From positions 248,001 through 312,000 of the forward strand of contig NZ_CADIJP010000001.1 of assembly GCF_902859725.1 (NCBI RefSeq): a DNA stretch of 64,000 nucleotides, in the 5' to 3' direction. Shown here piece after piece: positions 1 to 8,264 of this stretch. The stretch is from Achromobacter mucicolens. Lineage in GTDB: Bacteria; Pseudomonadota; Gammaproteobacteria; Burkholderiales; Burkholderiaceae_B. Both the position numbers and the translations under genes were made by a program. Numbering within the stretch: the stretch's first letter is position 1; each line of letters starts with the position of its first letter. The notes beneath the pieces were generated by a model. That model made no database searches. It saw nothing but the letters and a program-made list of their open reading frames with translations, and was not told where the DNA came from.

Positions 1-1
1 A

Positions 2-883
2 CTCGACCTGACCTCACTGCGCCTTTTTGTGGCGGTGTGCCAGGAGAACAGCATCGCGCGGGCGGCCGAGCGCGAATTCATCGCGCCGTCTGCCGTCAGC
101 CGCCGCATTGCGGACATGGAAGCGCTGATCGGCCTGCCGCTCATCGCGCGCCATACGCGCGGCGTGTCGGTGACGCCCGCCGGACAGACCGTCCTGCGCC
201 ATGCGCGCCAGATCATCGGCGACGTCGAGGCGATGGGGGCGGAGCTGTCGCGCTTTTATGAAGGCGTGAAAGGGCACGTGCGCGTGGTGGCCAACCTGTC
301 GGCCATCGTGCAGTTCCTGCCCGAGGACGTGGCGGCGTTTCAGCGCCTGTTTCCGGACGTGGATATCGACCTGGAAGAGCAGCACAGCCCCGACGTGCTG
401 CGCCTGGTGCGAGAGCGCGCGGCGGACTTCGGCATCTGTAACCGGATCGCTGGCGCGGAAGGGCTGGAACAGCTGGATTACCGCCGCGACCGGCTGGCGG
501 TGATGCTGCCGGCCGGGCACCCCAAGGCGGCGGCGCGGCAGCTCAGCCTGCAGGACATCGCCGACGAGACCTTTGTCGGCCTGCGCGAGAACAGCGCGTT
601 GACGCAGCTGCTGGCGGCGCGGGCCGCCGAACAGGGCAAGACGCTATCGGTGAAGATCCGCGTGGCCAGTCTGGATGCGCTGTGCCGCATGACGCACGCG
701 GGCCTGGGCATTGCCGTGATGCCGCAGCAGGTGGCCGAGCTTTACCTGCAGGCGTTGGACGTGGTGGTGCGTCCCCTGTCGGACGATTGGGCAAGGCGCC
801 AGCTTTGCATCGTGTTTCCCAGCCAGGCGCAGCTGTCGGCCACCGCCGGGAAGCTGGTCCGGTTTCTGTCGCAGCAGGGCTGA
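2..883 (+). CDS. LysR-family transcriptional regulator, 5' end cut by window edge
   Basis: The frame is open from base 2, so the first few codons lie outside the window; an internal GTG at 29 is probably not the start. The N-terminus reads as a LysR winged helix-turn-helix (ENSIARAAEREFIAPSAVSR, then LIARHTRGVSVTPAG), followed by a LysR substrate-binding domain with the usual FGICNRI and GLGIAVMPQQ segments. The protein is about 290 residues, normal for the family. It lies 152 bp upstream of a Bug solute receptor on the same strand and is likely its local activator, though this is inferred from position only. The effector is unknown. Confidence 0.9.
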   Translation, partial: LDLTSLRLFVAVCQENSIARAAEREFIAPSAVSRRIADMEALIGLPLIARHTRGVSVTPAGQTVLRHARQIIGDVEAMGAELSRFYEGVKGHVRVVANLSAIVQFLPEDVAAFQRLFPDVDIDLEEQHSPDVLRLVRERAADFGICNRIAGAEGLEQLDYRRDRLAVMLPAGHPKAAARQLSLQDIADETFVGLRENSALTQLLAARAAEQGKTLSVKIRVASLDALCRMTHAGLGIAVMPQQVAELYLQALDVVVRPLSDDWARRQLCIVFPSQAQLSATAGKLVRFLSQQG

Positions 884-1035
884 CGGGCCGCACCGTCGGA
901 ACCCGCCCTCGCCATTCGCGATGGCGGGGCTGCCGAGATGACACTTCGCCGTTGCCGGCGGCGTTCGTATAGTCAAGGCGCGTTCATCGCCGGTACGGGG
1001 CATCCAGACCCCGCTGCGTCCCATACGGAGACATC

Positions 1036-2010
1036 ATGACCCCCACCAGATTGCTCGCGAGCTGTGCGCTTGCGCTTGGCGTCCTTGGCGCGGCGCCTGC
1101 CGCGTCGGCGGCCGGCTACCCCGACCGTCCCATCCGTCTGATCGTGCCCACCTCGCCCGGCTCCACGGCCGACGTGGTCGCGCGCGTCGTGGCCGAGAAC
1201 CTGGGCAAGACGCTGGCCCAGCCCATGATCGTGGAGAACCTGGCGGGCGCGGCCGGCATTCCGGGCACGCGCCAACTGGTGTCGGCCAAGCCCGACGGCT
1301 ACACCCTGGGCATCGTGTCGTCCAACCATGCCATCAATCCCAGCCTGTACAAGAGCCTGCCCTACGACACGGTCAAGGACATCACGCCGATTTCCGTCAT
1401 CGGCACGACGCCGCTTGTGGTCGTGGTGGCCGAGAACTCGCCGTATAGGACGATGGGCGACCTGCTCAAGGCCGCAAAGGAACAGCCCGGCAAGATCAAC
1501 TACGGCTCGTCCGGCACGGGCAGCGTGCTGCACCTGGCCGGCGAACTGCTCAAGTCCAAGGCGGGCGTGGACATGATGCACATCCCGTACAAGGGCGGCA
1601 ACGCGCTGATCACCGACGTCATGTCGGGGCAGATCCAGGTCGCGTTCCTGGCCACCCCGTCCGTGCTGGCGCAGGTGCAGGCGGGCAAGCTGCGCGCGCT
1701 GGCCGTCAGCACGCCCGAGCGCCTGGCCATCCTGCCCAATGTGCCCACGCTGGACGAGGCCGGCGTGAAGGGCTATTCGTACGATGCCTGGATCTCGTTG
1801 ATCGGGCCGGCGGGGCTGCCCGCCGATGTCGTGCAGAAGCTGCAAGACGCCACGCGCAAGACCATGCAGGAGCCGGCGGTGCTCAAGGCGCTGTCGCCGC
1901 AGGGCTTTGTGGCGCAGGGCACCACGTCGGAGCAGGCGGCGCAGACCCTGGCCGCCGAGGTCACCAAGAGCCAGACGCTGGTCAAGGCGGCGGGCGTTAC
2001 CATCGAATGA
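1036..2010 (+). CDS. Bug/TctC-family periplasmic tricarboxylate-type solute receptor
   Basis: A 324-residue secreted protein. The N-terminus is a clear signal peptide with likely cleavage near residue 25 (SAA-GYP), followed by the Bug signature YPDRPIRLIVP and the ADVVARVVAENL helix. Length and the conserved PYKGGNALITDVMSGQIQ segment fit the family. GGAG lies just upstream of the ATG. Bug proteins bind organic acids or aromatic acids in the periplasm and classically deliver them to TctA/TctB permeases, but no such permease gene is in this window. It is followed 10 bp later by a fused hydro-lyase, which suggests a dicarboxylate or tricarboxylate ligand. That substrate assignment is inference. 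Confidence 0.93.
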   Translation: MTPTRLLASCALALGVLGAAPAASAAGYPDRPIRLIVPTSPGSTADVVARVVAENLGKTLAQPMIVENLAGAAGIPGTRQLVSAKPDGYTLGIVSSNHAINPSLYKSLPYDTVKDITPISVIGTTPLVVVVAENSPYRTMGDLLKAAKEQPGKINYGSSGTGSVLHLAGELLKSKAGVDMMHIPYKGGNALITDVMSGQIQVAFLATPSVLAQVQAGKLRALAVSTPERLAILPNVPTLDEAGVKGYSYDAWISLIGPAGLPADVVQKLQDATRKTMQEPAVLKALSPQGFVAQGTTSEQAAQTLAAEVTKSQTLVKAAGVTIE

Positions 2011-2020
2011 CCGGACTGCC

Positions 2021-4027
2021 ATGACTGCCGTATCTGTACTCGACGCCCCGGCCCGCCTGCTGTTTCTGACGCAGGACCCAATCGGGGTGGCCGCGCAACT
2101 GGGCGGCGCGGCGCTGACGCTGCCTGAGGCCGCGCCGCTGCGCGACGACATTTCCACCGACGAGATCACGCCGGTGCCGATCCTGACGCACTTCGACGAG
2201 AAACTGGGCCGGTATCCGTACACGGGCTATCGGGCGGGCGACACCCAGCCCATCGGCATCGACGCGATCCGGCAGGCAGGCATCAACGTCGTGGTCGCGG
2301 GCAAGCGGTATGGCAAGGGCTCGTCGCGCGAGCACAGCCCGATGGCCGAAAAGTCCGCCGGCGTGCGGCTGGTGATCGCCGAGAGCTTTGAACGCATCTA
2401 CCGCCAGAACGCCGATAACATCGGGCTCTACACCAGCACCGACATGGGGCTGGTGGCGCGGCTTCAGGCGGGCGAATGCATCACGGTCGACGAGATCGTG
2501 GCGGGTCGCGACGCGCTGGCTGCGGCCATCGTCAAGGCGGGTGGTCTGCTGGCGTTTGGGCAGGCGCAGCTGCGCGATGTGTCGGTGGCGGCCGGTCTGG
2601 TTGCCGGGCATCCTGCGGCCGATCCCGCCGCGCCGGACGGCGGGCCGCCGCGCACCCTGTTTGAAAAGATCATCCTGCGCCATCTCCTGCAAACGCCCGC
2701 CACCGCCGCCGACCCCCGGCAAGGCGATGGCGTCTTCCTGCGCGCGGACTGGCGCTTCATCCATGAGTACTACTCCGGCATGGCCGCCCATATGCTGCAT
2801 GCGCGGTTTGGCCGGCCCCTGCGTTTGGTGGACCCGGATCGCATCGTGGTGTTCGAGGACCACACGTCCTACGTCGAGGAAAGCCCCAATCACGTGCGCG
2901 CCGGCATCGTGCCCAACGTGCGCGCCATGTGCCAGGCGCAGCGCGACTTCGCCGACGTCTACGGCCTGCGCCAGCACCGGACGCTGACCGAGGCCGAGGC
3001 CGCGCGCGACACCGGCGCCAACGTGGCGGGCATCTCGCACGCCATGATGGCCGAACACTACGCGCTGCCGGGGCAGGTCGTCGTGGGCACCGACTCGCAC
3101 ACGCCGCACAGCGGCGCGCTGGGCTGCGTGGCCTTCGGCGTGGGCACCACCGACATGGCCAACGCGTTCGTCACCGGCGCGGTGCGGCTGACGCTGCCCG
3201 CGTCCCTGCGCGTCGAGCTGGACGGCGCGCTGCCGGCCGGCGTCACGGCCAAGGACATCGTGCTGCATCTTCTGGCGCTGCCCGAGATCCGGGCGGGCGC
3301 GGGCGTGGGCAAGGTGTTCGAGTTTGCCGGCCAGGCCATCGCGGCCCTGTCCATCGACGAACGCGCCACGCTGACCAACATGACCGCCGAACTGGGCGGC
3401 CTGACGGGCATCGTCGCGCCCGACGCCGAGACCGCGCGATTCCTGCGGGAACGCCGCGGCGTGGATGCCGGCATCGCGCCGTGGATGCACAGCGACCCGG
3501 GCGCGGTCTACGCGGCCACCCTGCGCGTGGACTGCGCGGCGCTGTCGCCGCTGGTGGCGGCGCCGGGCGATCCGGGCAATGGCGTGCCCCTGTCCAGCCT
3601 GACGGCGCGCCCGCGCATCGACATCGCGTATGGCGGCTCCTGCACGGCCGGCAAGCGCGAGGATTTCGATTACTACCATCAGGTGCTGGCGTGGGCGGTG
3701 GCGCGCGGCGTGCGGCTGCCGGACGGCGTGACGCTTTATCTGCAATACGGCACCACGGCCGTGCGCGACTACTGCGTGGCGCGGGGCTACGACAAGACCT
3801 TTGCCGCCGTGGGTGCGCGCATCCTGCAGCCGTCCTGCGGCGCGTGCGCCAACTGCGGACCGGGGTCATCCACCGACGCCTCGCAGGTCACGATCAGCGC
3901 CATCAACCGGAATTTCCCCGGCCGCTCGGGCCCCGGCAGCGTCTGGCTGGCCAGCCCGCCCACGGTCATGGCCAGCGCGCTGGCCGGAGAGCTGGCGTCG
4001 TTTGCCGAACTGCAGGTGCGGTACTAG
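2021..4027 (+). CDS. Aconitase/3-isopropylmalate dehydratase-family hydro-lyase, fused swivel-catalytic form
   Basis: A 668-residue protein starting at ATG 2021, 10 bp after the Bug stop; the open frame extends further upstream but would overlap the Bug gene. Residues about 40-200 form the LeuD-like swivel domain (AGKRYGKGSSREHSPMAEKS at 93-112). Residues about 215-668 form the LeuC/aconitase catalytic part, with VVGTDSHTPHSG at 354-365 and the [4Fe-4S] ligand cysteines C541 (GGSCTAG), C606 and C609 (PSCGACANCGPG). The family interconverts hydroxy-acids by dehydration and rehydration. The swivel-first order matches AcnB rather than AcnA, but there is no HEAT-like domain. The exact substrate is unknown; leucine biosynthesis is unlikely because no leuA or leuB lies nearby and a transport gene precedes it. 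Confidence 0.9.
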   Translation: MTAVSVLDAPARLLFLTQDPIGVAAQLGGAALTLPEAAPLRDDISTDEITPVPILTHFDEKLGRYPYTGYRAGDTQPIGIDAIRQAGINVVVAGKRYGKGSSREHSPMAEKSAGVRLVIAESFERIYRQNADNIGLYTSTDMGLVARLQAGECITVDEIVAGRDALAAAIVKAGGLLAFGQAQLRDVSVAAGLVAGHPAADPAAPDGGPPRTLFEKIILRHLLQTPATAADPRQGDGVFLRADWRFIHEYYSGMAAHMLHARFGRPLRLVDPDRIVVFEDHTSYVEESPNHVRAGIVPNVRAMCQAQRDFADVYGLRQHRTLTEAEAARDTGANVAGISHAMMAEHYALPGQVVVGTDSHTPHSGALGCVAFGVGTTDMANAFVTGAVRLTLPASLRVELDGALPAGVTAKDIVLHLLALPEIRAGAGVGKVFEFAGQAIAALSIDERATLTNMTAELGGLTGIVAPDAETARFLRERRGVDAGIAPWMHSDPGAVYAATLRVDCAALSPLVAAPGDPGNGVPLSSLTARPRIDIAYGGSCTAGKREDFDYYHQVLAWAVARGVRLPDGVTLYLQYGTTAVRDYCVARGYDKTFAAVGARILQPSCGACANCGPGSSTDASQVTISAINRNFPGRSGPGSVWLASPPTVMASALAGELASFAELQVRY

Positions 4028-4141
4028 GGTTCCCCCCACTTCGTCCGCCGCGAAGCCCAGCTTCACAAATCCTTAATTGGCAGCCAATCCGGGCTGCGTC
4101 AGAGTGCGCAACAGAGAAAACGGCCGCCAGATGCCGTTTCC

Positions 4142-4162
4142 GGCCACGCGCTGCGCGTGGCC
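4142..4162. repeat. Perfect 9-bp-arm hairpin in the gap after the hydro-lyase gene
   Basis: GGCCACGCG (4142-4150), loop CTG, CGCGTGGCC (4154-4162). It sits in the 261-bp gap between the hydro-lyase stop and the lactonase-like gene. No T-run follows on either strand, so it is not a standard intrinsic terminator. It may still end transcription or be an operator. A second, weaker inverted repeat (AAACGG/CCGTTT) lies just upstream, around 4118-4139. Confidence 0.5.
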
Positions 4163-4288
4163 CCGCCGCAAGGCGCCTTCGCACAAAAAACACCTGTCGA
4201 CGATGTGAACCCGGGACACACCGGGAGCTTGCTGATCGGCCGCGCCGTCCGGGCTGCGGCTTCCCCCTGTTGGTCCGAGGAGACAACA

Positions 4289-5149
4289 ATGCGCAAGAGC
4301 TGGAAGGCAATGGTTGGGGCGGTGGCGGTCATGGCGGGCGGATGGGCGCACGCCGCCGACGCGCCGCCGGTGGACGTGAAGCTGATGCAGCTGTCGGTGG
4401 GCAAGATCGAGCTGGACAAGGGCTTCATGACCGCCATGGTGGACGTGGGCACCAAGATCAAGATTCCGGTGCCGGCCTATGTGATCCAGCACCCGCGCGG
4501 GCTGGTGCTGTTCGACACCGGCATGAACCAGGCCACGGCCGATGGCAACTGCGCCAATTACTGGGGGCAGGGGCTGTGCGGCGCCTTCAATTCCATCCAG
4601 GGCCGCGACGAGGTCATCGACCGCCAGCTCAAGGCCGCCGGCTTTGACGTCAGCGACGTGAAGTACGTCGTGTACTCGCACTTTCACCTGGATCACGCCG
4701 GCAACATCAAGATGTTCCCCAAGGCCAAGCACGTCGTGCAGAAGGCCGAGCTGCGCGCCGCCTGGTGGCCAGAAAAATTCCAGCGCGCCGCCTACGTCAT
4801 GAAGGACTTCGACACCACGCGCGACTACGACTTCATCCAGGTGGAAGGCGACTTCGACCTGTTTGGCGACGGCACCATCGTATTGCTGGACACCAAGGGC
4901 CACACGCAGGGCCACCAGTCGCTGCAGGTCAAGCTGCCCAAGACCGGTACGGTGCTGCTGGCCGCGGACGCCATCTACACGGGTGAAAACGAGGCCGGCG
5001 TCATCCCCGGCATCACCTGGAACACGGCAGCGTCCATGCAGGCCATCGACCGCCTCAAGCAGATCCGCGATGCGCGCCAGGGCCAGCTCTGGTACAGCCA
5101 CGACGCGGAGCAGCACGCGCAGAACGCCAAGACCAAAGTCTTCGACTGA
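4289..5149 (+). CDS. Secreted metallo-beta-lactamase-fold hydrolase, N-acyl homoserine lactonase-like
   Basis: A 286-residue protein from ATG 4289, preceded by AGGAGA. The first 22 residues look like a signal peptide (…GGWAHA-ADAPP). The zinc motif HFHLDHAGN gives H131-x-H133-x-D135-H136, with further metal-site candidates in GHTQGHQSL, AADAIY and WYSHDAEQH. This pattern resembles the AttM/AiiA lactonase branch of the superfamily. Known relatives open lactone rings, including acyl-homoserine lactones, but most quorum-quenching enzymes are cytoplasmic, so a periplasmic lactonase for another substrate is equally possible. The gene is 9 bp upstream of an ABC transporter operon and may be co-transcribed with it. 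Confidence 0.85.
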   Translation: MRKSWKAMVGAVAVMAGGWAHAADAPPVDVKLMQLSVGKIELDKGFMTAMVDVGTKIKIPVPAYVIQHPRGLVLFDTGMNQATADGNCANYWGQGLCGAFNSIQGRDEVIDRQLKAAGFDVSDVKYVVYSHFHLDHAGNIKMFPKAKHVVQKAELRAAWWPEKFQRAAYVMKDFDTTRDYDFIQVEGDFDLFGDGTIVLLDTKGHTQGHQSLQVKLPKTGTVLLAADAIYTGENEAGVIPGITWNTAASMQAIDRLKQIRDARQGQLWYSHDAEQHAQNAKTKVFD

Positions 5150-5158
5150 AGGCCCCCC

Positions 5159-6178
5159 ATGGAGCCCGCCGTCGCCTTGCATCAGGTCAGCAAGTCGTTC
5201 GGTTCCCGTCAGGTCCTTGAATCCCTGAGCCTGTCCGTCAGGCCCGGGGAAATCCTGGGCCTCCTGGGACCGAACGGCAGCGGCAAGACCACCACGCTGC
5301 GCCTGATGGCGGGCTTTTACACGCCCGACAGCGGACGCATCGCCATCCGGGGGCGCGAGCCCGTGCCGGGACGCGGCAACGCCGACATCGGCTATCTGCC
5401 CGAGCGCGCACCGCTTTATGACGCGCTGACGGTGACCCAGTATCTGGAGTTCGGCGCCGGCGTGAAGGTGCAGGGCGGCGCCCGCGCGCGCCGGCAGGCC
5501 ATCGAACGCGCCATCGACGGCTTTGACCTGCAAGGCGTGGCGCGCTCGTTGATCGGGCGGCTGTCCAAGGGGCAGCGCCAGCGCGTGGGGCTGGCGCAGG
5601 CCGTGCTGAACGACCCGCCCGTGCTGCTGCTGGACGAAGCCACCAACGGCCTGGATCCCGTGCAGATCGTGGAAGCGCGCGCGATGATCCGGCGCTGCGC
5701 CGAAGGCCGCGCGGTGGTGTTCAGCAGCCATTTGATGCAGGAAGTCGAGGCGCTGTGCTCGCGCATCGCGATCCTGCGGCAGGGCCGGCTGGTCCAGGAC
5801 CAGCCGCTGGGCGGATCGCAGGCAGCGCTACAAATGCAGCTGTCCCTGCCCACTGCCGGGCATGCCGCCTTGCACGCGGCGTTGTGCGCGTGCCCGGGCG
5901 TGAAGGCCGTGGACATCACGCTGCTGGATGCCGGCACCAGCAAGTGGCGGGTTACGTGGGACCCGCCGGGTCCAAGCGCGACTCCCAACCCGACTCCCAA
6001 CCCGACTCCCAACCCGACTCCCAACCCGACCCCCAACGCCGCCGCCTGCGACGCCGTCATGCGCACGGCGCTGGCACACGCGGAACTGCGCGCCGTGCTG
6101 CCCGCGCAGGAAGCGGTCGAGGCCCGCCTGCTGGCGGCGCTGGCGCCCAACGATCCCCCGTTACGGAGACGCGCATGA
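5159..6178 (+). CDS. ABC transporter ATP-binding protein, GldA-like
   Basis: A 339-residue ATPase. Walker A GPNGSGKTT (37-45), signature LSKGQRQR (135-142), Walker B VLLLDEATNGLDP (155-167) and the switch histidine in SSHLMQE (H191) are all intact. It is the energising subunit of the ABC-2-type exporter formed with the next genes. The C-terminal extension beyond residue 220 carries an odd Thr-Pro-Asn-Pro repeat tract (275-293). The stop overlaps the permease start as ATGA, indicating translational coupling. GldA/F/G-like sets occur widely outside gliding bacteria, and their cargo is generally unknown. Confidence 0.92.
   Translation: MEPAVALHQVSKSFGSRQVLESLSLSVRPGEILGLLGPNGSGKTTTLRLMAGFYTPDSGRIAIRGREPVPGRGNADIGYLPERAPLYDALTVTQYLEFGAGVKVQGGARARRQAIERAIDGFDLQGVARSLIGRLSKGQRQRVGLAQAVLNDPPVLLLDEATNGLDPVQIVEARAMIRRCAEGRAVVFSSHLMQEVEALCSRIAILRQGRLVQDQPLGGSQAALQMQLSLPTAGHAALHAALCACPGVKAVDITLLDAGTSKWRVTWDPPGPSATPNPTPNPTPNPTPNPTPNAAACDAVMRTALAHAELRAVLPAQEAVEARLLAALAPNDPPLRRRA
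5981..6037 (+). repeat. In-frame 12-bp tandem repeat (ACTCCCAACCCG) in the ABC ATPase gene
   Basis: Four perfect tandem copies of the 12-bp unit (starting 5981, 5993, 6005, 6017) are followed by a partial fifth copy with one substitution. They encode TPNP repeats in a linker near the C-terminus. Because the unit is a multiple of three, copy-number change by slippage would alter linker length but not the frame. The tract therefore looks like a length-variable coding VNTR rather than an on/off phase switch. Confidence 0.95.
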
Positions 6179-6888
6179 AGGGTTTCGCGGCCTTGTACCG
6201 CAAGGAACTGCGCACCGACTTCGGCTCGCCCGTGGCGCTGGCCGTGGTGGCGGTGTTCTGGGCCCTGTCGGGCTACCTGTTCAGCTTCAACCTGTTCTTT
6301 GTGAGCACCGGGCAGATGGTGACGGCGTTTCACAACATGACCATCCTGCTGATGCTGGTGATGCCGCTGGTCAGCATGCGCGCCTTCGCGGAAGAGGCGC
6401 GGCAGGGCACGCTGGAATTGCTGCTGACGCTGCCGCTGTCGGACTTCACGCTGGTCGCGGCCAAGTATGCCGCGGGGCTGACCATGCTGGCGCTGATGCT
6501 GGCGGGCACCATGTCGGCGGTGCTGCCGCTGGCCTGGTACGGCGAGCCCGACTACGGCCCCATCGTGGGCGGCTACATCGGCGTGTTCCTGTATGGCGCG
6601 CTGTTCCTGGCGATCGGCATTGCCGTGTCCAGCGCCTGCTCGAACCAGATCGTGGCCGCCAGCGCCACGTGGGGCATCCTGGTGCTGCTGTGGTTCATTG
6701 ACTATCCGGCCGCGCTGGACGCGTTTCCGGCGCTGTCGCCGTTCTTTCAGGCGTTGTCGCTGTCGGCCCAGCATGTGGACTTCATCCGGGGCGTGCTGCC
6801 CGGACCGGCCACGGTGACCTTGGCCAGCGTCACCGTGTTGGCCCTGATGGTGGCCTCGGTCAACCTGAAGCGCTGGAGGCTGCGATGA
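6175..6888 (+). CDS. ABC-2-type transporter permease, GldF-like
   Basis: A 237-residue membrane protein starting at ATG 6175 within the ATGA overlap with the ATPase; GGAGA lies upstream. It shows about six hydrophobic segments, starting with VALAVVAVFWALSGYLFSF and ending in a hydrophobic stretch before the basic tail NLKRWRLR. The cytoplasmic segment AFAEEARQGTLELLLTLPLS is the hallmark of ABC-2 permeases (EE-R-GTLE-LLT-P). It forms the membrane path with the ATPase before it and the large periplasmic-facing protein after it. Its stop overlaps the next start (ATGA at 6885). Confidence 0.92.
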   Translation: MKGFAALYRKELRTDFGSPVALAVVAVFWALSGYLFSFNLFFVSTGQMVTAFHNMTILLMLVMPLVSMRAFAEEARQGTLELLLTLPLSDFTLVAAKYAAGLTMLALMLAGTMSAVLPLAWYGEPDYGPIVGGYIGVFLYGALFLAIGIAVSSACSNQIVAASATWGILVLLWFIDYPAALDAFPALSPFFQALSLSAQHVDFIRGVLPGPATVTLASVTVLALMVASVNLKRWRLR

Positions 6889-8264
6889 GTCCCGCCGTGC
6901 GCCGCGCCGGGCGGCGGTTGTCGCTGTGGCTGCCGGTGATGGCCGTGGCCGCGTTGCTGCTGGCGCTGAACCTGTGGGCGTCGCGCAATCTGGGACGCAT
7001 TGACCTGACCGCGCAGCGGGTCTACAGCCTGGCCCCGGAAAGCCTGGAGGTCGCACGCCAGATCCGTCAGCCCGTCGAGGTGACGTGGTTCTACGACCTG
7101 CGCAACAAGAGCATGGTCGACGCGCTGGAACTCTTGCGCCAGTACGAGCGCGAGAATCCGCTGATCCGCGTGCGCGGCGTGGACCCCGCGCTGCGTCCGG
7201 CCGAGGCGCGCGCCGCCGGCATCCAGTTCGCGGGCAGTGCGGTGCTGGCCTCGGGCGCGCGGCGCACCACGATCAACGGCGGCACCGAAACGGACTTCAC
7301 GAATGCGCTCATCCGCATCAGCCAGAATGGGGCGCAGACGGTCTGCTTCACGCAGGGCCATCGCGAGGCAACGCTAGACAGCCTGACGTCGCTGGACGAC
7401 CTGGAAGATCACAGCAGCGACGAAAACCTGGTGGCGCGCGTCGAGGTCCACGAACAGCACGGCATGGCGATGGCGCGCAATGCGTTGCAGACGCTGGGGT
7501 TTTCCACGCGCGCGGTGGGCGCGGGCAGCCTGGCGCAGGCCTTGCCGGGTTGCGCCGTGGTCGTGGCGGCCGGTCCTCGCACGCCGTTCGGCGACGACGA
7601 TGCGCAGGCGCTGCGCCGCTGGACCGGCGCGGGCGGCAAGACGCTGTTGCTGCTGGAACCCGACACGCGGCATGGGTTGGACGGCCTGCTGGCGGACTTC
7701 GGCATCGCGCTCGCGCCGGGCGCGCTGGCCGATCCGGGCAGCCACTACCGCAACGATCCCGGCAGTCCCGCGGTCAGCGACTACACGCGCCACAAGATGA
7801 CGCGCGGCCTGCCGCTGAGCTTCTTTCCCGGCGCGGCGGGGCTTGAGCCGGCGGGCGACACCTTGCCGCCAGGCGTGGTCGTGACGCCGCTCGCGCAGAC
7901 GTCAGCCGCAGCGCATCCTCCGGGGCAGCCTCCCTCGCGCTACACGCTGATGGCGCTGGCCACGCGCAACGCGCAGGCCGCCAGCGCGGAAGGCGCGGCC
8001 CATCCCACGCTGCTGGTGGCGGGCGACAGCGACTTCGCCATCAACCGGCATTTCGCCACGCTGGGCAATGGCGCCCTGTTCACCAACGCCGTCACCTTGC
8101 TGGCGGGCGAAGACGCCTTGCTGACGATCCGGCCCCGTCACTACGAGAACCGCCGCGTGGAACTGACCAACCGCCAGATGCGCGCGGTGTTCTGGACCAG
8201 CACGGTGGCCCTGCCGCTGCTTGCGCTGCTGACGGGACTGCTGCTGTGGTGGAGGCGCCGTTGA
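6885..8264 (+). CDS. GldG-family ABC-type auxiliary transport protein
   Basis: A 459-residue protein with one N-terminal membrane segment (LSLWLPVMAVAALLLALNLW), a large periplasmic domain with the GldG pattern (RIDLTAQRVYSLAPESLEV, then VTWFYDLRNKSMVDALELLR), and a C-terminal membrane segment (TVALPLLALLTGLLLWW) ending in a basic tail. The VLLLEPD-type core and GDSDFAINRHFATLGNG match the ABC_transp_aux domain. It is translationally coupled to the permease by ATGA and probably acts as the extracytoplasmic partner of the transporter. Cargo unknown. Confidence 0.9.
   Translation: MSPAVRRAGRRLSLWLPVMAVAALLLALNLWASRNLGRIDLTAQRVYSLAPESLEVARQIRQPVEVTWFYDLRNKSMVDALELLRQYERENPLIRVRGVDPALRPAEARAAGIQFAGSAVLASGARRTTINGGTETDFTNALIRISQNGAQTVCFTQGHREATLDSLTSLDDLEDHSSDENLVARVEVHEQHGMAMARNALQTLGFSTRAVGAGSLAQALPGCAVVVAAGPRTPFGDDDAQALRRWTGAGGKTLLLLEPDTRHGLDGLLADFGIALAPGALADPGSHYRNDPGSPAVSDYTRHKMTRGLPLSFFPGAAGLEPAGDTLPPGVVVTPLAQTSAAAHPPGQPPSRYTLMALATRNAQAASAEGAAHPTLLVAGDSDFAINRHFATLGNGALFTNAVTLLAGEDALLTIRPRHYENRRVELTNRQMRAVFWTSTVALPLLALLTGLLLWWRRR

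Noticed and set aside
1997-3745. 582-codon open frame on the minus strand
   Set aside because: It is the antisense shadow of the fused hydro-lyase gene; its translation is Arg/His/Ala-rich low-complexity with no domain. The same applies to the long antisense frames at 973-2223, 4073-5731 and 5416-7056.
4289-5149. Naming the MBL protein as a true quorum-quenching lactonase (aiiA/attM)
   Set aside because: Metal motifs fit, but the signal peptide and lack of quorum-sensing genes nearby leave the substrate open.
5981-6037. Possible CRISPR-like or satellite array
   Set aside because: The 12-bp units are directly abutting without spacers and lie in frame inside an intact ABC ATPase, so they are a coding tandem repeat.
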